DNA of 64,000 bases from CAZSLC01 sp964607675 (GCA_964607675.1 CAZSLC010000005.1:36623-100622); one strand, 5' to 3'. Positions 9,814 to 19,799 are shown, counted from the first letter of the stretch. A program made the numbers and translations. The notes: a model not told the origin generated them from the sequence alone.

Positions 9814-11199
9814 TTATTGTTGAGCAACTCTTATCATTATATCTTTTCTCCATATATCATATGCTTTTTGATTGAGGTGGATACCGTCAAAAGTATAAAC
9901 ACTACTTAGATCCCCATTATTGTCAATTAACTCAGAATCGAGACTAATATATTCATATCCAATTGATATATTACTTGAAAGAGAATCATTTAGCTCCCTT
10001 ACTTTGACATTTCTACCAATATAATACTTAGAAATTGGGTTGAGAGGAATAGAGCTGAATACAAAAAGTTTGCATTTTGGAAGTGAACCCTTCAAAGAAG
10101 TCAAAACATTCTTATATGCATTCCACACCTCCATAACTGAAGAGTTCTCATTGTTAATAAAATTATTAACACCAGCGAGCATAAAAATATATGATGGTTT
10201 TTCATCAATAACATCGTCTAATCTCAAATACATATCCATAACTTCATCTCCACTTATTCCTTTGTTGATAATTTCATATTTTTTGAATTTGAGCTGTTCT
10301 TCCCAAAAGCAATTGTTGTTAAGACTATTTCCAAACATTATTACATCTTTATGGGAATTTGGAATAGATCTAAAAATAGATAATCTCGCTTTATAATGAG
10401 CTGAATGACCTTCATATTTAGAATTGTACAAAGTGTGATAAAACCTCAGTAATTCATTCTGAGAGTTGTATTTTACTTCACTTAAAAGTGGATCGTTTGA
10501 TATACTATTATGTGCTTTAAGCCCTATTTTTTTTGATAATATTTTGGCAATTACTTCATATCCAGCACCATTGATTCTTACTCCATCAAATGAATAGTAG
10601 TTAGAGATATAGCCAGTACTATCACTTAATGAAGAGGTAATATCAATAAATCTTCTCTTGAATTTCTTCTTTAATAAAGTGTTAATCAGTGATACAGAGT
10701 CTTTATAGGATATTTTATCAGATGAAAGATCTTTCAAAGCAAGATCGGGAATAAGGCTGGTCACGTAAAATTTTGTTTCATTTGAAAAGTGTTCCCCTCT
10801 TTCAACAATTTCAATTATTCTATTCAATATCTCTTTCGTTGATTTTCCCTTTTTTAGGTCAAATACCCCAGTAGAAATAAAAATTGATTTGGGCGATTGT
10901 TTTGCAATTGTATCTATTCTGAAAAGTGTACATTCAGTCCCTTCAAGGGCGATACCTCGATTCTTAACATTTGAAGAATTATAAAATAAATTCCATATAC
11001 CTCTGTCGAAGATATCGTCACCTAATAGAACTATATCTTTTTTAGTAATTGGAAAAGAGTTGTACTGGTCAACTTTCTCTTGAAAATAGGTAATTTGACC
11101 GTGCAGTGTTGGGTAAGGAATCTCCTTAAATTGTTTCTTTGGTGCGCAACTGCTCACCAGTAAGAAGCTTAAAAAAAGCGATAAAATAAATCTATACAT
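9814..11199 (-). CDS. Lipoprotein with tandem SGNH/GDSL hydrolase domains
   Basis: 461 aa with a lipobox (LLVSSC, Cys18). Two SGNH-fold domains can be seen. The C-terminal one (about 285-455) keeps the catalytic blocks: GNS with Ser292, GVNN with Asn345, and DGIH with Asp438 and His441. The N-terminal one (about 54-225) has the same block layout, but the Ser position is Asp (GDD, 60-62), the GxND block is GVFD (111-114) and the catalytic His is Arg (DGVR, 205-208). So one domain looks active as an esterase or deacetylase, and the other looks like a pseudo-enzyme, perhaps for binding. The start overlaps the end of ychF by 8 nt. Confidence 0.82.
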   Translation of the reverse strand: MYRFILSLFLSFLLVSSCAPKKQFKEIPYPTLHGQITYFQEKVDQYNSFPITKKDIVLLGDDIFDRGIWNLFYNSSNVKNRGIALEGTECTLFRIDTIAKQSPKSIFISTGVFDLKKGKSTKEILNRIIEIVERGEHFSNETKFYVTSLIPDLALKDLSSDKISYKDSVSLINTLLKKKFKRRFIDITSSLSDSTGYISNYYSFDGVRINGAGYEVIAKILSKKIGLKAHNSISNDPLLSEVKYNSQNELLRFYHTLYNSKYEGHSAHYKARLSIFRSIPNSHKDVIMFGNSLNNNCFWEEQLKFKKYEIINKGISGDEVMDMYLRLDDVIDEKPSYIFMLAGVNNFINNENSSVMEVWNAYKNVLTSLKGSLPKCKLFVFSSIPLNPISKYYIGRNVKVRELNDSLSSNISIGYEYISLDSELIDNNGDLSSVYTFDGIHLNQKAYDIWRKDIMIRVAQQ

Positions 11200-12295
11200 T
11201 AAATAAAAAGTGCATTATATCTCCATCTTGAACGACATAATCCTTTCCTTCAATGCCAAGTTTACCAGCGGCTCTACAAGCAGCTTCGGAGCCTAGTGAT
11301 ATGTAGTCCTCATATTTTATCACTTCTGCCCGAATGAAACCTTTTTCAAAATCGGTATGAATGACGCCAGCAGCACGTGGAGCCTTGTCCCCTTTATTGA
11401 TGGTCCAAGCCCTTACTTCAGGCTCACCAGCGGTAAAATAAGTTTGAAGGTTAAGCAAGGAGTAAGCTGATTGAATAAGACGTACTACTCCTGAGTTTTC
11501 AAGTCCAATCTCTTGAAGGAACATTTGTCTCTCTTCAAAATCGTCAAGTTCTGCAATCTCTGATTCAATTTTTGCTGCGATCACCAATATCTCAGCCTCT
11601 TCTTCTTTCACCGCTTCTCTTACTTCATCTACATATTTGTTCCCTTTGGCAGCAGAGGCCTCATCGACATTGCAGACATACATCACTGGTTTATTAGTGA
11701 GAAGGTAAAGTTCTTTCGACAATTTTAGGTCATCAGCATTGTCAAAAGTGACTGTTCGCGCAGATTTCCCCTGTAGTAGCACTTCTTTATATCTTAAGAG
11801 GATATCTGCCATCTTTTTAGCAACCTTATCACCTCCAGTTTGAGCCTGCTTCTGAACCTTTGAGAGTCTGTTTTCCACAGTTTCGAGGTCTTTGATTTGG
11901 AGCTCCATATCAATTATCTCTTTGTCCCTTACTGGATCTACACTACCATCGACATGGACAATATTGGGATCATCAAAACAACGGAGAATATGAAGGATAG
12001 CATCAGTTTCCCTAATATTAGCCAAAAATTGGTTGCCAAGGCCTTCCCCTTTGCTTGCCCCCTTTACAAGCCCTGCTATATCCACTATTTCCACAGTGGC
12101 AGGAATTACCTTTTTAGGTTTAACAAGTCTCTCCAGAACATTCAATCTCTCATCTGGAACAGTTGTAGAACCAATATTTGGTTCGATAGTACAGAAAGGA
12201 AAATTTGCAGCCTGAGCCTTCCCAGAGCTGATACAATTAAAGAGAGTTGATTTCCCAACATTAGGGAGACCAACTATACCACAACGAAGTGCCAT
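11192..12295 (-). CDS. ychF: Redox-regulated ribosome-binding ATPase YchF
   Basis: Obg-family P-loop protein of 367 aa starting MALRCGIVGLPNVGKST. It has the YchF-type helical insert and the C-terminal TGS domain (GDKAPRAAGVIHTDFEKGFIRAEVIKY), ending DIMHFLFNV, which is typical for the family. YchF binds the ribosome and prefers ATP over GTP because the NKxD motif is altered (here NVDE). A GTG 21 bases upstream is in frame, but it begins inside the promoter box, so ATG 12295 is used. It is transcribed divergently from the exonuclease-like gene. Confidence 0.95.
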   Translation of the reverse strand: MALRCGIVGLPNVGKSTLFNCISSGKAQAANFPFCTIEPNIGSTTVPDERLNVLERLVKPKKVIPATVEIVDIAGLVKGASKGEGLGNQFLANIRETDAILHILRCFDDPNIVHVDGSVDPVRDKEIIDMELQIKDLETVENRLSKVQKQAQTGGDKVAKKMADILLRYKEVLLQGKSARTVTFDNADDLKLSKELYLLTNKPVMYVCNVDEASAAKGNKYVDEVREAVKEEEAEILVIAAKIESEIAELDDFEERQMFLQEIGLENSGVVRLIQSAYSLLNLQTYFTAGEPEVRAWTINKGDKAPRAAGVIHTDFEKGFIRAEVIKYEDYISLGSEAACRAAGKLGIEGKDYVVQDGDIMHFLFNV

Positions 12296-12315
12296 AATTC
12301 TTATAAAAATTTGCA

Positions 12316-12323
12316 CAAAAGTA
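12316..12323 (-). promoter_or_regulatory. Putative -7 box (TACTTTTG) for ychF
   Basis: On the minus strand TACTTTTG matches TAnnTTTG and lies 20 nt before the ychF start. It abuts the plus-strand box at 12325, so the two divergent promoters are back to back. Confidence 0.5.
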
Positions 12324-12324
12324 G

Positions 12325-12332
12325 TAATTTTG
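12325..12332 (+). promoter_or_regulatory. Putative -7 box (TAATTTTG), leaderless start
   Basis: TAATTTTG matches TAnnTTTG and ends only 4 nt before the ATG at 12337. Transcription is expected a few bases after the box, so the mRNA would have essentially no leader. Confidence 0.5.
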
Positions 12333-12336
12333 AGGG

Positions 12337-13299
12337 ATGAAAACTATTTTTATAACCCTGATTTGTCTGTTTCTTACCTCTTCACTGGCAGATGCAAGGG
12401 ATACTACACTTGTGATGTTTTGGAATGTGGAGAATTACTTTGATCCATTTGATGACGAAATGAAGAATGATGAGGATTTTACCCCAGAAGGGAAATATCA
12501 TTGGACATGGGGGAGGTTTAGGACAAAACGTAACGCAATAGCCAAAACAATCATCTCTACCAAAGATAAATATGGAGATTATCCAGTGATTGTAGGGATG
12601 GCAGAGGTTGAAAGTAGCCTTGCGTTGAGGGAGTTGACGGAAAAGACACCTTTGGCCAAATTGGGGTACAATTTTATTCACAGAGAATCCCCTGATGCAA
12701 GGGGAATAGACGTAGCAATGCTCTACAGAGAGGATTATTTTAATCCATTAAAGATTCAATCTATTACTTTCTCACTTCCTAACTTCAGAACAACCAGAAA
12801 TATTTTATATGTAAAAGGTATTCTGAATAATGATACTACACATATCTTTATAAACCATTGGCCATCAAAGTTGGGAGGGGAGGAGGCATCTATGCCATCG
12901 AGAATGGCTGCTTCGTTGGCAATGAGCAGCTATGCAGATTCGTTATTAAAACACAACCCAGATGCAAATATCATAATAACAGGGGATTTCAATGACTATC
13001 CTGACTCAGAACCAGTCAATGAATTATGTAAAGTAGGACTAAAGAATCTATCCCTTCCACTCCAAAAAGAAAAAAAAGGGACATTGCGTTACAAAGGAAA
13101 TTGGGAATTGATAGACCAATTCATGGTATCTTCCAAACTATTTAATCAGAAGATGGAAATAGTTCTTATTAAGGAACTATTAATGTATGATGACAAATAT
13201 TTAGGACTCACACCCCACAGAACGTACTTGGGACCAAGATACCAAGGAGGTGTCAGTGATCACCTTCCTATAATGCTTATAATTGAAAAAAATCATTAA
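12337..13299 (+). CDS. Secreted endonuclease/exonuclease/phosphatase-family protein
   Basis: 320 aa with a signal peptide (TIFITLICLFLTSSLADA). EEP-fold motifs are visible: FWNVENYFDP (Asn of the metal site), MAEVES (catalytic Glu), FINHWPSK, ITGDFNDYP (Asp and Asn) and GVSDHLPIML (the terminal Asp-His pair). The fold cleaves phosphodiesters or phosphomonoesters with a metal ion. An exported enzyme of this kind in Bacteroidota could be a periplasmic nuclease or phosphatase; the substrate cannot be told from the sequence. It runs into thyA with a gap of about 22 nt. Confidence 0.85.
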   Translation: MKTIFITLICLFLTSSLADARDTTLVMFWNVENYFDPFDDEMKNDEDFTPEGKYHWTWGRFRTKRNAIAKTIISTKDKYGDYPVIVGMAEVESSLALRELTEKTPLAKLGYNFIHRESPDARGIDVAMLYREDYFNPLKIQSITFSLPNFRTTRNILYVKGILNNDTTHIFINHWPSKLGGEEASMPSRMAASLAMSSYADSLLKHNPDANIIITGDFNDYPDSEPVNELCKVGLKNLSLPLQKEKKGTLRYKGNWELIDQFMVSSKLFNQKMEIVLIKELLMYDDKYLGLTPHRTYLGPRYQGGVSDHLPIMLIIEKNH

Positions 13300-13321
13300 A
13301 TTTGTCAGAAAGAAAATCATC

Positions 13322-14116
13322 ATGCGACAATATTTAGATCTTCTTCAGACAATCCTCAGAGATGGAGTTGAAAAGAACGATAGAACAAACACAGGAACAA
13401 AATCGATTTTCGGTTACCAAATGAGATTTCATCTCGATGATGGATTTCCTCTATTAACGACAAAAAAAGTTCACCTCAAGTCAATTATCTACGAACTACT
13501 ATGGTTTTTAAAAGGGGATACAAATATAAAATATCTCAATGAGCATGGTGTCTCAATATGGGATGAGTGGGCAGATGAAAATGGGAACCTTGGACCAGTA
13601 TATGGTCATCAATGGAGATCTTGGCCAGCCCCTAATGGTGATCACATAGACCAAATTTCCAATATAATAGACTCTTTAAAAAATAACCCTGATTCCAGAA
13701 GACATATTGTTTCAGCTTGGAACGTGGCGGAGGTTGACAAAATGAAACTTCCTCCATGTCACTCTCTTTTTCAGTTTTATGTCGGGAATGGGAGACTTTC
13801 TTGTCAATTGTACCAAAGAAGTGCAGATGTTTTTTTAGGAGTTCCTTTCAATATCGCCTCTTATTCACTATTAACGATGATGGTTGCTCAAGTGTGCGGA
13901 TACAAATTAGGAGACTTTGTCCATACATTTGGAGATGCTCATATATACAACAATCACGTTGAACAAGTAAAAGAACAACTAGGAAGAGATCCACGCTCTC
14001 TTCCTAGTATGAAAATCAACCCTTCAAAAGATAATATTTTTAGTTTTGACTATGAAGATTTCTCCCTTGAAGGTTATAATCCATATCCATCTATTAAAGC
14101 ACCAGTAGCAGTATAA
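13322..14116 (+). CDS. thyA: Thymidylate synthase
   Basis: Converts dUMP to dTMP with methylene-tetrahydrofolate. From ATG 13322 it is 264 aa, the same as E. coli ThyA, with MRQYLDLLQTILRDG at the start and the catalytic Cys146 in LPPCHSLFQFYV. QRSADVFLGVPFNIASY and the YPSIKAPVAV terminus are canonical. An upstream in-frame ATG at 13283 lies inside the preceding gene and is rejected because it adds 13 unrelated residues. folA follows after 9 nt; folA regenerates the tetrahydrofolate that ThyA oxidises. Confidence 0.98.
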   Translation: MRQYLDLLQTILRDGVEKNDRTNTGTKSIFGYQMRFHLDDGFPLLTTKKVHLKSIIYELLWFLKGDTNIKYLNEHGVSIWDEWADENGNLGPVYGHQWRSWPAPNGDHIDQISNIIDSLKNNPDSRRHIVSAWNVAEVDKMKLPPCHSLFQFYVGNGRLSCQLYQRSADVFLGVPFNIASYSLLTMMVAQVCGYKLGDFVHTFGDAHIYNNHVEQVKEQLGRDPRSLPSMKINPSKDNIFSFDYEDFSLEGYNPYPSIKAPVAV

Positions 14117-14125
14117 ACAACAATT

Positions 14126-14620
14126 ATGATATCAATTATTGTAGCAGTAGCAAAAAACAATGCAATAGGAAAGGACAATAGACTCCTTTGGCATTTATCA
14201 GAAGACTTAAAATATTTTAAAAAAACAACATTAGGACATTGTGTCGTAATGGGTTATAATACGTTTCTATCGGTAAATAGCAGACCTTTTCCCAACAGAA
14301 GGAACATAATTGTTAATAATGCAATCGAAGATGGTGTACATAATGGTATAGAAAGCTATTCTACACTTGAAAAAGCATTAAAAGCGGCAACTGAGGACGA
14401 TGAGGAGGCTTTTGTAATAGGTGGAGGGATGCTTTATAGAACTTCTCTCCCTTTTGCTGACAAATTGTACATTACGGAAGTTGATAAGGTAGTTGAAGAT
14501 GCGGATACATATTTCCCTATAATCGACCTATCTATATGGAAAGAAACAAGTAGAAGCGAACAAATGGTTGATGAAAAAAGTGGACTTAAATTTACATTTG
14601 TAACTTATGTAAGAAAATAA
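14126..14620 (+). CDS. folA: Dihydrofolate reductase
   Basis: 164-aa DHFR. The N-terminus ISIIVAVAKNNAIGKDNRLLWHLSEDLKYFK has the usual active-site LLW and the acidic residue (Asp), and GHCVVMGYNTF and FVIGGGMLYRTSLPFADKLYITEV supply the NADPH-binding elements. It is placed directly after thyA, the classic pair for thymidylate and folate cycling. The NSS transporter starts 6 nt later. Confidence 0.97.
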   Translation: MISIIVAVAKNNAIGKDNRLLWHLSEDLKYFKKTTLGHCVVMGYNTFLSVNSRPFPNRRNIIVNNAIEDGVHNGIESYSTLEKALKAATEDDEEAFVIGGGMLYRTSLPFADKLYITEVDKVVEDADTYFPIIDLSIWKETSRSEQMVDEKSGLKFTFVTYVRK

Positions 14621-14626
14621 GATAAA

Positions 14627-15973
14627 ATGGAAAAACGTGGAAACTTCGGTAGTTCCTTCGGCGTCCTTGTTGCAATGGCAGGGTCTGCAGTAGGGCTTGG
14701 TAATTTATGGAGGTTCCCCTATCTTGTAGGGACAAATGGGGGTGCCGCATTTATTTGTATATATCTTTGCTTTGTATTTTTAATATGTCTTCCGATAATG
14801 TTTTCAGAATTTATTATAGGGAGAAGATCTCATGCAAATGCAATAGGTGCTTTTAAAGTTTTGGCTCCCCATTCCAAATGGGGCGTTGTTGGAATTGTCT
14901 CTTTATTAGGAGCTTTATTCATTTTGTCATTTTATAGTGTTGTAGGGGGATGGACCATCAACTATCTCATTAGAAGTCTCACATTTAGTATCTCTTCTAT
15001 GGATACTGTAGCCCTTACAAATCTATTTGAGGAGGTTTCAACCACCACATTTTTACCAATAGTCTTTGTTTTTATATTTCTGGCTATCACGGCATTGATT
15101 GTCATTGCTGGAGTTGAAAAAGGGATAGAGAAATACACCAAAATAATGATGCCCGCGCTATTTATTATGGTTATTATCATAGCAGTTCGCTCTATCACTC
15201 TTCCTGGGGCAGGAAGTGGACTGTCATTTCTTTTCAAACCTGACTTTTCAAAGATCAATGGAGATACATTTCTTGCTGCTATGGGACAAGCCTTTTTTTC
15301 ACTAAGTCTTGGATGCGGCACTATCATGACGTACGCCTCTTATGTTAAAAAGAATGAAAATATAATTAGAGCATCCACTCTGACTGCAATATCTGATACT
15401 ATTTTTGCAATTATTGCAGGAGTAGCCATTATGCCTGCAGTATTTGCCTTCAACATCTCTCCAACAGAGGGACCAGGGCTTGTTTTCAAGACGCTTCCCT
15501 TTATTTTCAACCATATCACAGGCGGTTCAATTATCTCAATTCTTTTTTTCTTTATCCTTTTCATAGCTGCTATCACCTCTTCAATATCATTGCTTGAAGT
15601 GGCAGTTGCATATATGAAAGAGGAGTTTAAGATGAGTAGAAAAATGGCTGCCTTAATTTGCACTGCCCTAATGATGGTAACTGGGACCCTCTCCTCTCTT
15701 TCTCAGGGAGTGTTATCTGATATTCATATATTTGGACTCAATTTCTTTGACTTTTTCGACTATGTCTCTTCTAATATTTTAATGCCAATAGGGGGATTGC
15801 TCGTTGTGCTATTTGTTGGTTGGAGATTAGATAAAGCAATATTTTTAGAAGAGCTTTCTAATAGTGGTAAACTATCTTATACCTTATCCTTCTTAAATCT
15901 CATAAGGTTTATAGTCAAATTCTTAGCTCCTGTGGTTATTGCGATAATAATGATTAGCGGGATAATAGCATAG
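14627..15973 (+). CDS. Neurotransmitter:sodium symporter family transporter
   Basis: 448 aa and about 11 transmembrane helices, the size of bacterial NSS members such as MhsT. TM1 carries the family signature AGSAVGLGNLWRFPYLVGTNGGAAF, whose unwound part binds Na+ and substrate; TM6 has FFSLSLGCGTIMTYASY. It probably imports an amino acid with Na+; which one cannot be told. Its last 51 bases overlap the end of the convergent YfhO gene. Confidence 0.93.
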   Translation: MEKRGNFGSSFGVLVAMAGSAVGLGNLWRFPYLVGTNGGAAFICIYLCFVFLICLPIMFSEFIIGRRSHANAIGAFKVLAPHSKWGVVGIVSLLGALFILSFYSVVGGWTINYLIRSLTFSISSMDTVALTNLFEEVSTTTFLPIVFVFIFLAITALIVIAGVEKGIEKYTKIMMPALFIMVIIIAVRSITLPGAGSGLSFLFKPDFSKINGDTFLAAMGQAFFSLSLGCGTIMTYASYVKKNENIIRASTLTAISDTIFAIIAGVAIMPAVFAFNISPTEGPGLVFKTLPFIFNHITGGSIISILFFFILFIAAITSSISLLEVAVAYMKEEFKMSRKMAALICTALMMVTGTLSSLSQGVLSDIHIFGLNFFDFFDYVSSNILMPIGGLLVVLFVGWRLDKAIFLEELSNSGKLSYTLSFLNLIRFIVKFLAPVVIAIIMISGIIA

Positions 15974-18433
15974 CAGAGCTAATAAAGAGAGCAACAATAT
16001 AATAGAACTTATTTGTGAAATTGTTTTACCCTCTTTGAAAGAGGGTGGATCAAATCTAAATGTGATTGAATGCTCACCCTCTGGTAGTACCATCCCTCTA
16101 AGGATATAGTTGCCTCTGAATATTTCTGCAGGAGAGCCGTCAATTGTTGCCACCCATCCCTCTGGGTAGAACACCTCACTAAAAAGTGCAATACCATTTT
16201 CAGAAGAGGAATATTTATATTCCAAAGAGTTAGGGGCATATTTAACAAGATCAATTTTACCTTCATTGGTATTGGCAACTGAAGCACTAATCAAATCTTT
16301 CATCTCCGATGACAATGACTTGGAATTGATCACAACGCTGTTTTTGGGGTCAACCTCTCCGAGTAAAGCAATCTCCTCATCGGCACTTTCAGCCCACCTT
16401 ACATTGTTGACAAACCATCCATTCCCAAGTGTTTGATTATATAGGATAGGTGGATTTTCGCCTGAAATAATGATATATTTTGTATTAAGCATTGCCAATA
16501 CAGGGTAATATCCCATATTATGTTGGATATCATTTATTGTCACATTTTGATTGGAAGAAATTGTTTCGTTAATACTTTTTGCGATAAGGGATATCTCAGG
16601 AGCAATATATTTGTCAATTAAATCTTGATAACGTTGAAGCTTGGCAGGACTATACCCACCAATAGTTTTATGGTGGTAACTTGAGTGGGCATCATTGAAG
16701 GTATTAACACTTATATCGAGAACCCTATAATCTGGATCATTGTCTTCTAAAATCATTTTATCAACCGCCCTTTCTGCAAACTGATTTTGAAAATCGTTTC
16801 TGCGCACAAAATGAGAACTATTGAGATATCTTTTATCAATACCCCAAAAGTCAATAATCACTAAAGCTGTAAGTAATCCTACGGAAATATGTTGTTTTAA
16901 TTTGCCAATAGTAAACAGATATAACAAAGTAGCCCCAAGCAAAATAAAAATGGAAGACCTAACAGCATCGTTTATTAAAAGAGATTTCCTATCAGAAGAG
17001 AGGGCATCAGCAATATCTTTTGGCAACTGTGCATCTGCAGGAGAGGTAAATGAGCCAAAGATAAGTTGAACGATGGATAGAATCACTATGATCAACACAG
17101 ATGTAGCAGAGGCGTAAAGTACCTTTTTATTGTAGGAAGAGGGAGATTTGAGCAATTGATTAATCCCCAGTACACCCATTACAGGGATTGTAATCTGTAA
17201 AATAACCAAAATCATTGAAACAGTCCTAAACTTATTGTAAAGAGGAGCATAGTTGAAAAACAATTTACTCATCACCATGAAATTAGAACCCCATCCGAGG
17301 AGAAGAGCCAGTACAGAGATACCTATCAGCCACCATTTATACCTCCCTTTAATAACAAAAAGACCAAGAATAAACAAGAAAACAGCAATAGCACCCATGT
17401 ACATTGGGCCAGCAGTAAAGGGTTGAGGCCCCCAATATAGAGGAAGTTGTTGAATCACCTCTTCTGCCCCTGCATATTTCCCCTTCATAACCTTATAGAC
17501 AGCAGAGTTTTGATCAAGGCTACCAGCAGAAGCACCACCATTGAAGTTGGGTCTCATCAAATTAGGGGTTTCTTCAATTCCATAAGACCAGGAAGTAGCA
17601 TAATCAATTTTTAGTCCATCACCAGTCTGCAAATGTTTATCATCAGTAAGTTCAGAGCCACCTCTCATAGTGTGTTTTGCATACTCATAGGTTGGAAGAA
17701 GGTGGTTGGTATTGGTGGCGATTCCAAGGATACCAGCTACAAGGAGCATAAGGGATGTCTTTAGAAATTTAGGAAAAACCTTTTCTCTGATAGCCCCACA
17801 CATCTCAGCGATGGCATATCCAAAGATGATGATTGCCAAATAATATGTAATCTGTGGATGATTAGCTTTTATCTGGAAACTTAGTGCAACGGCAAATAAG
17901 ATAGCCCCCAAGAGAGATTTCTTACGGTATGCGTAAACTACAGCAGCGAGTACCCATGGCATAAATGCAATAGCAACCATTTTAGTATTGTGTCCTACCT
18001 GAATGATTTGCATATTGTAAGAACAGAAAGAGATAGCTACTGCTCCGAGAGCTGCAACCCATATATTAGCACCAAAAGCCAAAAAAAGAAGAAAACTGCC
18101 GATTAAGGAGATGAGTAGGTAACTTGCTGGTCTTTCCCCTAAAAAAAGTAAATCATAAATAGGCTGAGTGTAGTCTCCTTTATAATTTACCGAAATAGAA
18201 GTGGCAGGCATCCCTGAGAACATAGAGTTTGTCCATAAAGTTGGATCATCTGGATGTTCCTTATTGTATTTGACAATTTCATTTGCCATCCCTTGCCAAG
18301 AGGAAATATCCGATTGATTTACAACTTTACCACTTAAAACTTCTGGGACATATGCATAAGCAACAACGGCGAAAACTACAATTACCAAAAAATAAGGCAA
18401 TATTTTTTTTAAAAGATCTTTATCAAATGACAT
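15923..18433 (-). CDS. YfhO-family multi-spanning membrane protein
   Basis: 836 aa with many predicted transmembrane helices and a large extracytoplasmic C-terminal part (FSEVFYPEGWVATIDGSPAEIFRGNYILRGMVLPEGEHSITFRF), which is the typical YfhO ending, followed by one last helix. YfhO proteins are GT-C-like membrane proteins; some Gram-positive members glycosylate lipoteichoic acid. Here it follows a cytoplasmic glycosyltransferase by 3 nt, suggesting a role in a surface glycan or glycolipid. That role is inferred. Confidence 0.85.
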   Translation of the reverse strand: MSFDKDLLKKILPYFLVIVVFAVVAYAYVPEVLSGKVVNQSDISSWQGMANEIVKYNKEHPDDPTLWTNSMFSGMPATSISVNYKGDYTQPIYDLLFLGERPASYLLISLIGSFLLFLAFGANIWVAALGAVAISFCSYNMQIIQVGHNTKMVAIAFMPWVLAAVVYAYRKKSLLGAILFAVALSFQIKANHPQITYYLAIIIFGYAIAEMCGAIREKVFPKFLKTSLMLLVAGILGIATNTNHLLPTYEYAKHTMRGGSELTDDKHLQTGDGLKIDYATSWSYGIEETPNLMRPNFNGGASAGSLDQNSAVYKVMKGKYAGAEEVIQQLPLYWGPQPFTAGPMYMGAIAVFLFILGLFVIKGRYKWWLIGISVLALLLGWGSNFMVMSKLFFNYAPLYNKFRTVSMILVILQITIPVMGVLGINQLLKSPSSYNKKVLYASATSVLIIVILSIVQLIFGSFTSPADAQLPKDIADALSSDRKSLLINDAVRSSIFILLGATLLYLFTIGKLKQHISVGLLTALVIIDFWGIDKRYLNSSHFVRRNDFQNQFAERAVDKMILEDNDPDYRVLDISVNTFNDAHSSYHHKTIGGYSPAKLQRYQDLIDKYIAPEISLIAKSINETISSNQNVTINDIQHNMGYYPVLAMLNTKYIIISGENPPILYNQTLGNGWFVNNVRWAESADEEIALLGEVDPKNSVVINSKSLSSEMKDLISASVANTNEGKIDLVKYAPNSLEYKYSSSENGIALFSEVFYPEGWVATIDGSPAEIFRGNYILRGMVLPEGEHSITFRFDPPSFKEGKTISQISSIILLLSLLALLCYYPANHYYRNNHRS

Positions 18434-18436
18434 ATT

Positions 18437-19741
18437 TTATTTATTACTAATATTGTTTAATAAAACTGTGAGTTGAGAAGTTAATTCTCTTCTTGAATAA
18501 TTTTTTATTTTGTCTTTTTCAGGCTTAAATTCTTTATAATTAATCAAATAATCATACAGCTGCTCCTCTTCGTCCCATTCAAAGATAGCACCAGAGTTAG
18601 TCTCTTTTAGCAATGTGGAAAGGTCGCTCTCTTTAGGGCCAAAAGCTATGATAGGTCGTTGGGCTGCCAAGTATTCAAAAAATTTACCAGTCAAAATCCC
18701 TTTTGATTCTGGATCTTTTGAAAGAGGTAGAATTAAAAAATCGCTCTCAATCTGATAGTGAATAATATCCTTATGTGCGATATACCCCAAATCTTCCAAA
18801 TACTCCGATAGACCATTATGATAAATATCATCTATAACCCCACTCTCTGCTTTCCCAATTAATCTAATTAGTAAATTATCTTTATAATAGTCATCCTCGT
18901 CAATTAGTTTTTTAAGGTTCTTCCATAAAATATCAGGATTAAATGAGTCTTGAAGAAGCCCAGAGTAGGTAAGGACAAATTTTTTAGTAGTATCTTTATG
19001 TTTGTAGTTTACATCAAAATCATCACTGTCATATCCGTTAGTTATGCAATAAACAATTTTTTTCCTTTTCCCCTCATTATTAATTGAGGATTCTAAATCA
19101 TTTTTAATAGTATTGGATACAGTGATAATCGCAGATGCGTTATTTAAAATGGAACTTTCCATTTTATATTGCAATTTCTTAACTATCTGGCACATTGGAA
19201 GTCGCTTGAAATAGTAAATTTTTGTCCATGGGTCGCGAAAGTCTGCGCACCAAGGGATTCCCAATTTTTTACTAAGTTTTTTTGCAATCAAGTGCATTGA
19301 ATGAGGTGGGCCTGTTGAAATAATGCAATCGACAGGATTATCTCTCAAATATTTTTTTAAAAATCTATAAGAGGGATTTATCCAGAAAAATTTGGGATCG
19401 GGTATGAAAAAATTGGCTCTAATCCACAGAGCTACTCTCTCTTTGAGACCACTTTTCTCACTATTTTTGATTGGATTTATCTGAGTATTCTTATCCTTTT
19501 TAAAATTAATAAATTTTTTATAAAAAGAGTATGGTTCCCAAATAGGATGTTTAATAACTTTCATCCCTTTACACTCTTCTTCAAGGGAGTGGTCATAAAT
19601 ATTGATATCAGGATTTGAAGGGGTATATATAATGGGCTCCCATCCGTAATCTGGCATATACTTAGCGAACTTAAGCCATCTTTGTACTCCTGATCCCCCA
19701 CTGGGAGGCCAATAATATGTTATTATTAATCCCTTTTTCAC
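18437..19741 (-). CDS. Glycosyltransferase, family 4-like
   Basis: 434 aa with the two-Rossmann (GT-B) pattern: N-terminal TYYWPPSGGSGVQRWLKFAKYM, PVDCIISTGPPHSMHLIAKKL and WCADFRDPW, then a C-terminal half with LTYSGLLQDSFNPDILW, DFLILPLSKDPESKGILTGKFFEYLAAQRPIIAFGP, where the Glu of the EYLA motif contacts the sugar nucleotide. It is the first gene of a two-gene unit with the YfhO protein. The acceptor is unknown; a surface polysaccharide is likely. Confidence 0.87.
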   Translation of the reverse strand: MKKGLIITYYWPPSGGSGVQRWLKFAKYMPDYGWEPIIYTPSNPDINIYDHSLEEECKGMKVIKHPIWEPYSFYKKFINFKKDKNTQINPIKNSEKSGLKERVALWIRANFFIPDPKFFWINPSYRFLKKYLRDNPVDCIISTGPPHSMHLIAKKLSKKLGIPWCADFRDPWTKIYYFKRLPMCQIVKKLQYKMESSILNNASAIITVSNTIKNDLESSINNEGKRKKIVYCITNGYDSDDFDVNYKHKDTTKKFVLTYSGLLQDSFNPDILWKNLKKLIDEDDYYKDNLLIRLIGKAESGVIDDIYHNGLSEYLEDLGYIAHKDIIHYQIESDFLILPLSKDPESKGILTGKFFEYLAAQRPIIAFGPKESDLSTLLKETNSGAIFEWDEEEQLYDYLINYKEFKPEKDKIKNYSRRELTSQLTVLLNNISNK

Positions 19742-19791
19742 TATATAAATATCTTATTTAGTATAGGTGTTGCAATTATTCTTAAAAAAGA

Positions 19792-19799
19792 CAAATATA
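19792..19799 (-). promoter_or_regulatory. Putative -7 box (TATATTTG) for the glycosyltransferase-YfhO unit
   Basis: On the minus strand TATATTTG matches the consensus and lies 50 nt before the glycosyltransferase start, in the divergent gap with mutS. Confidence 0.5.
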
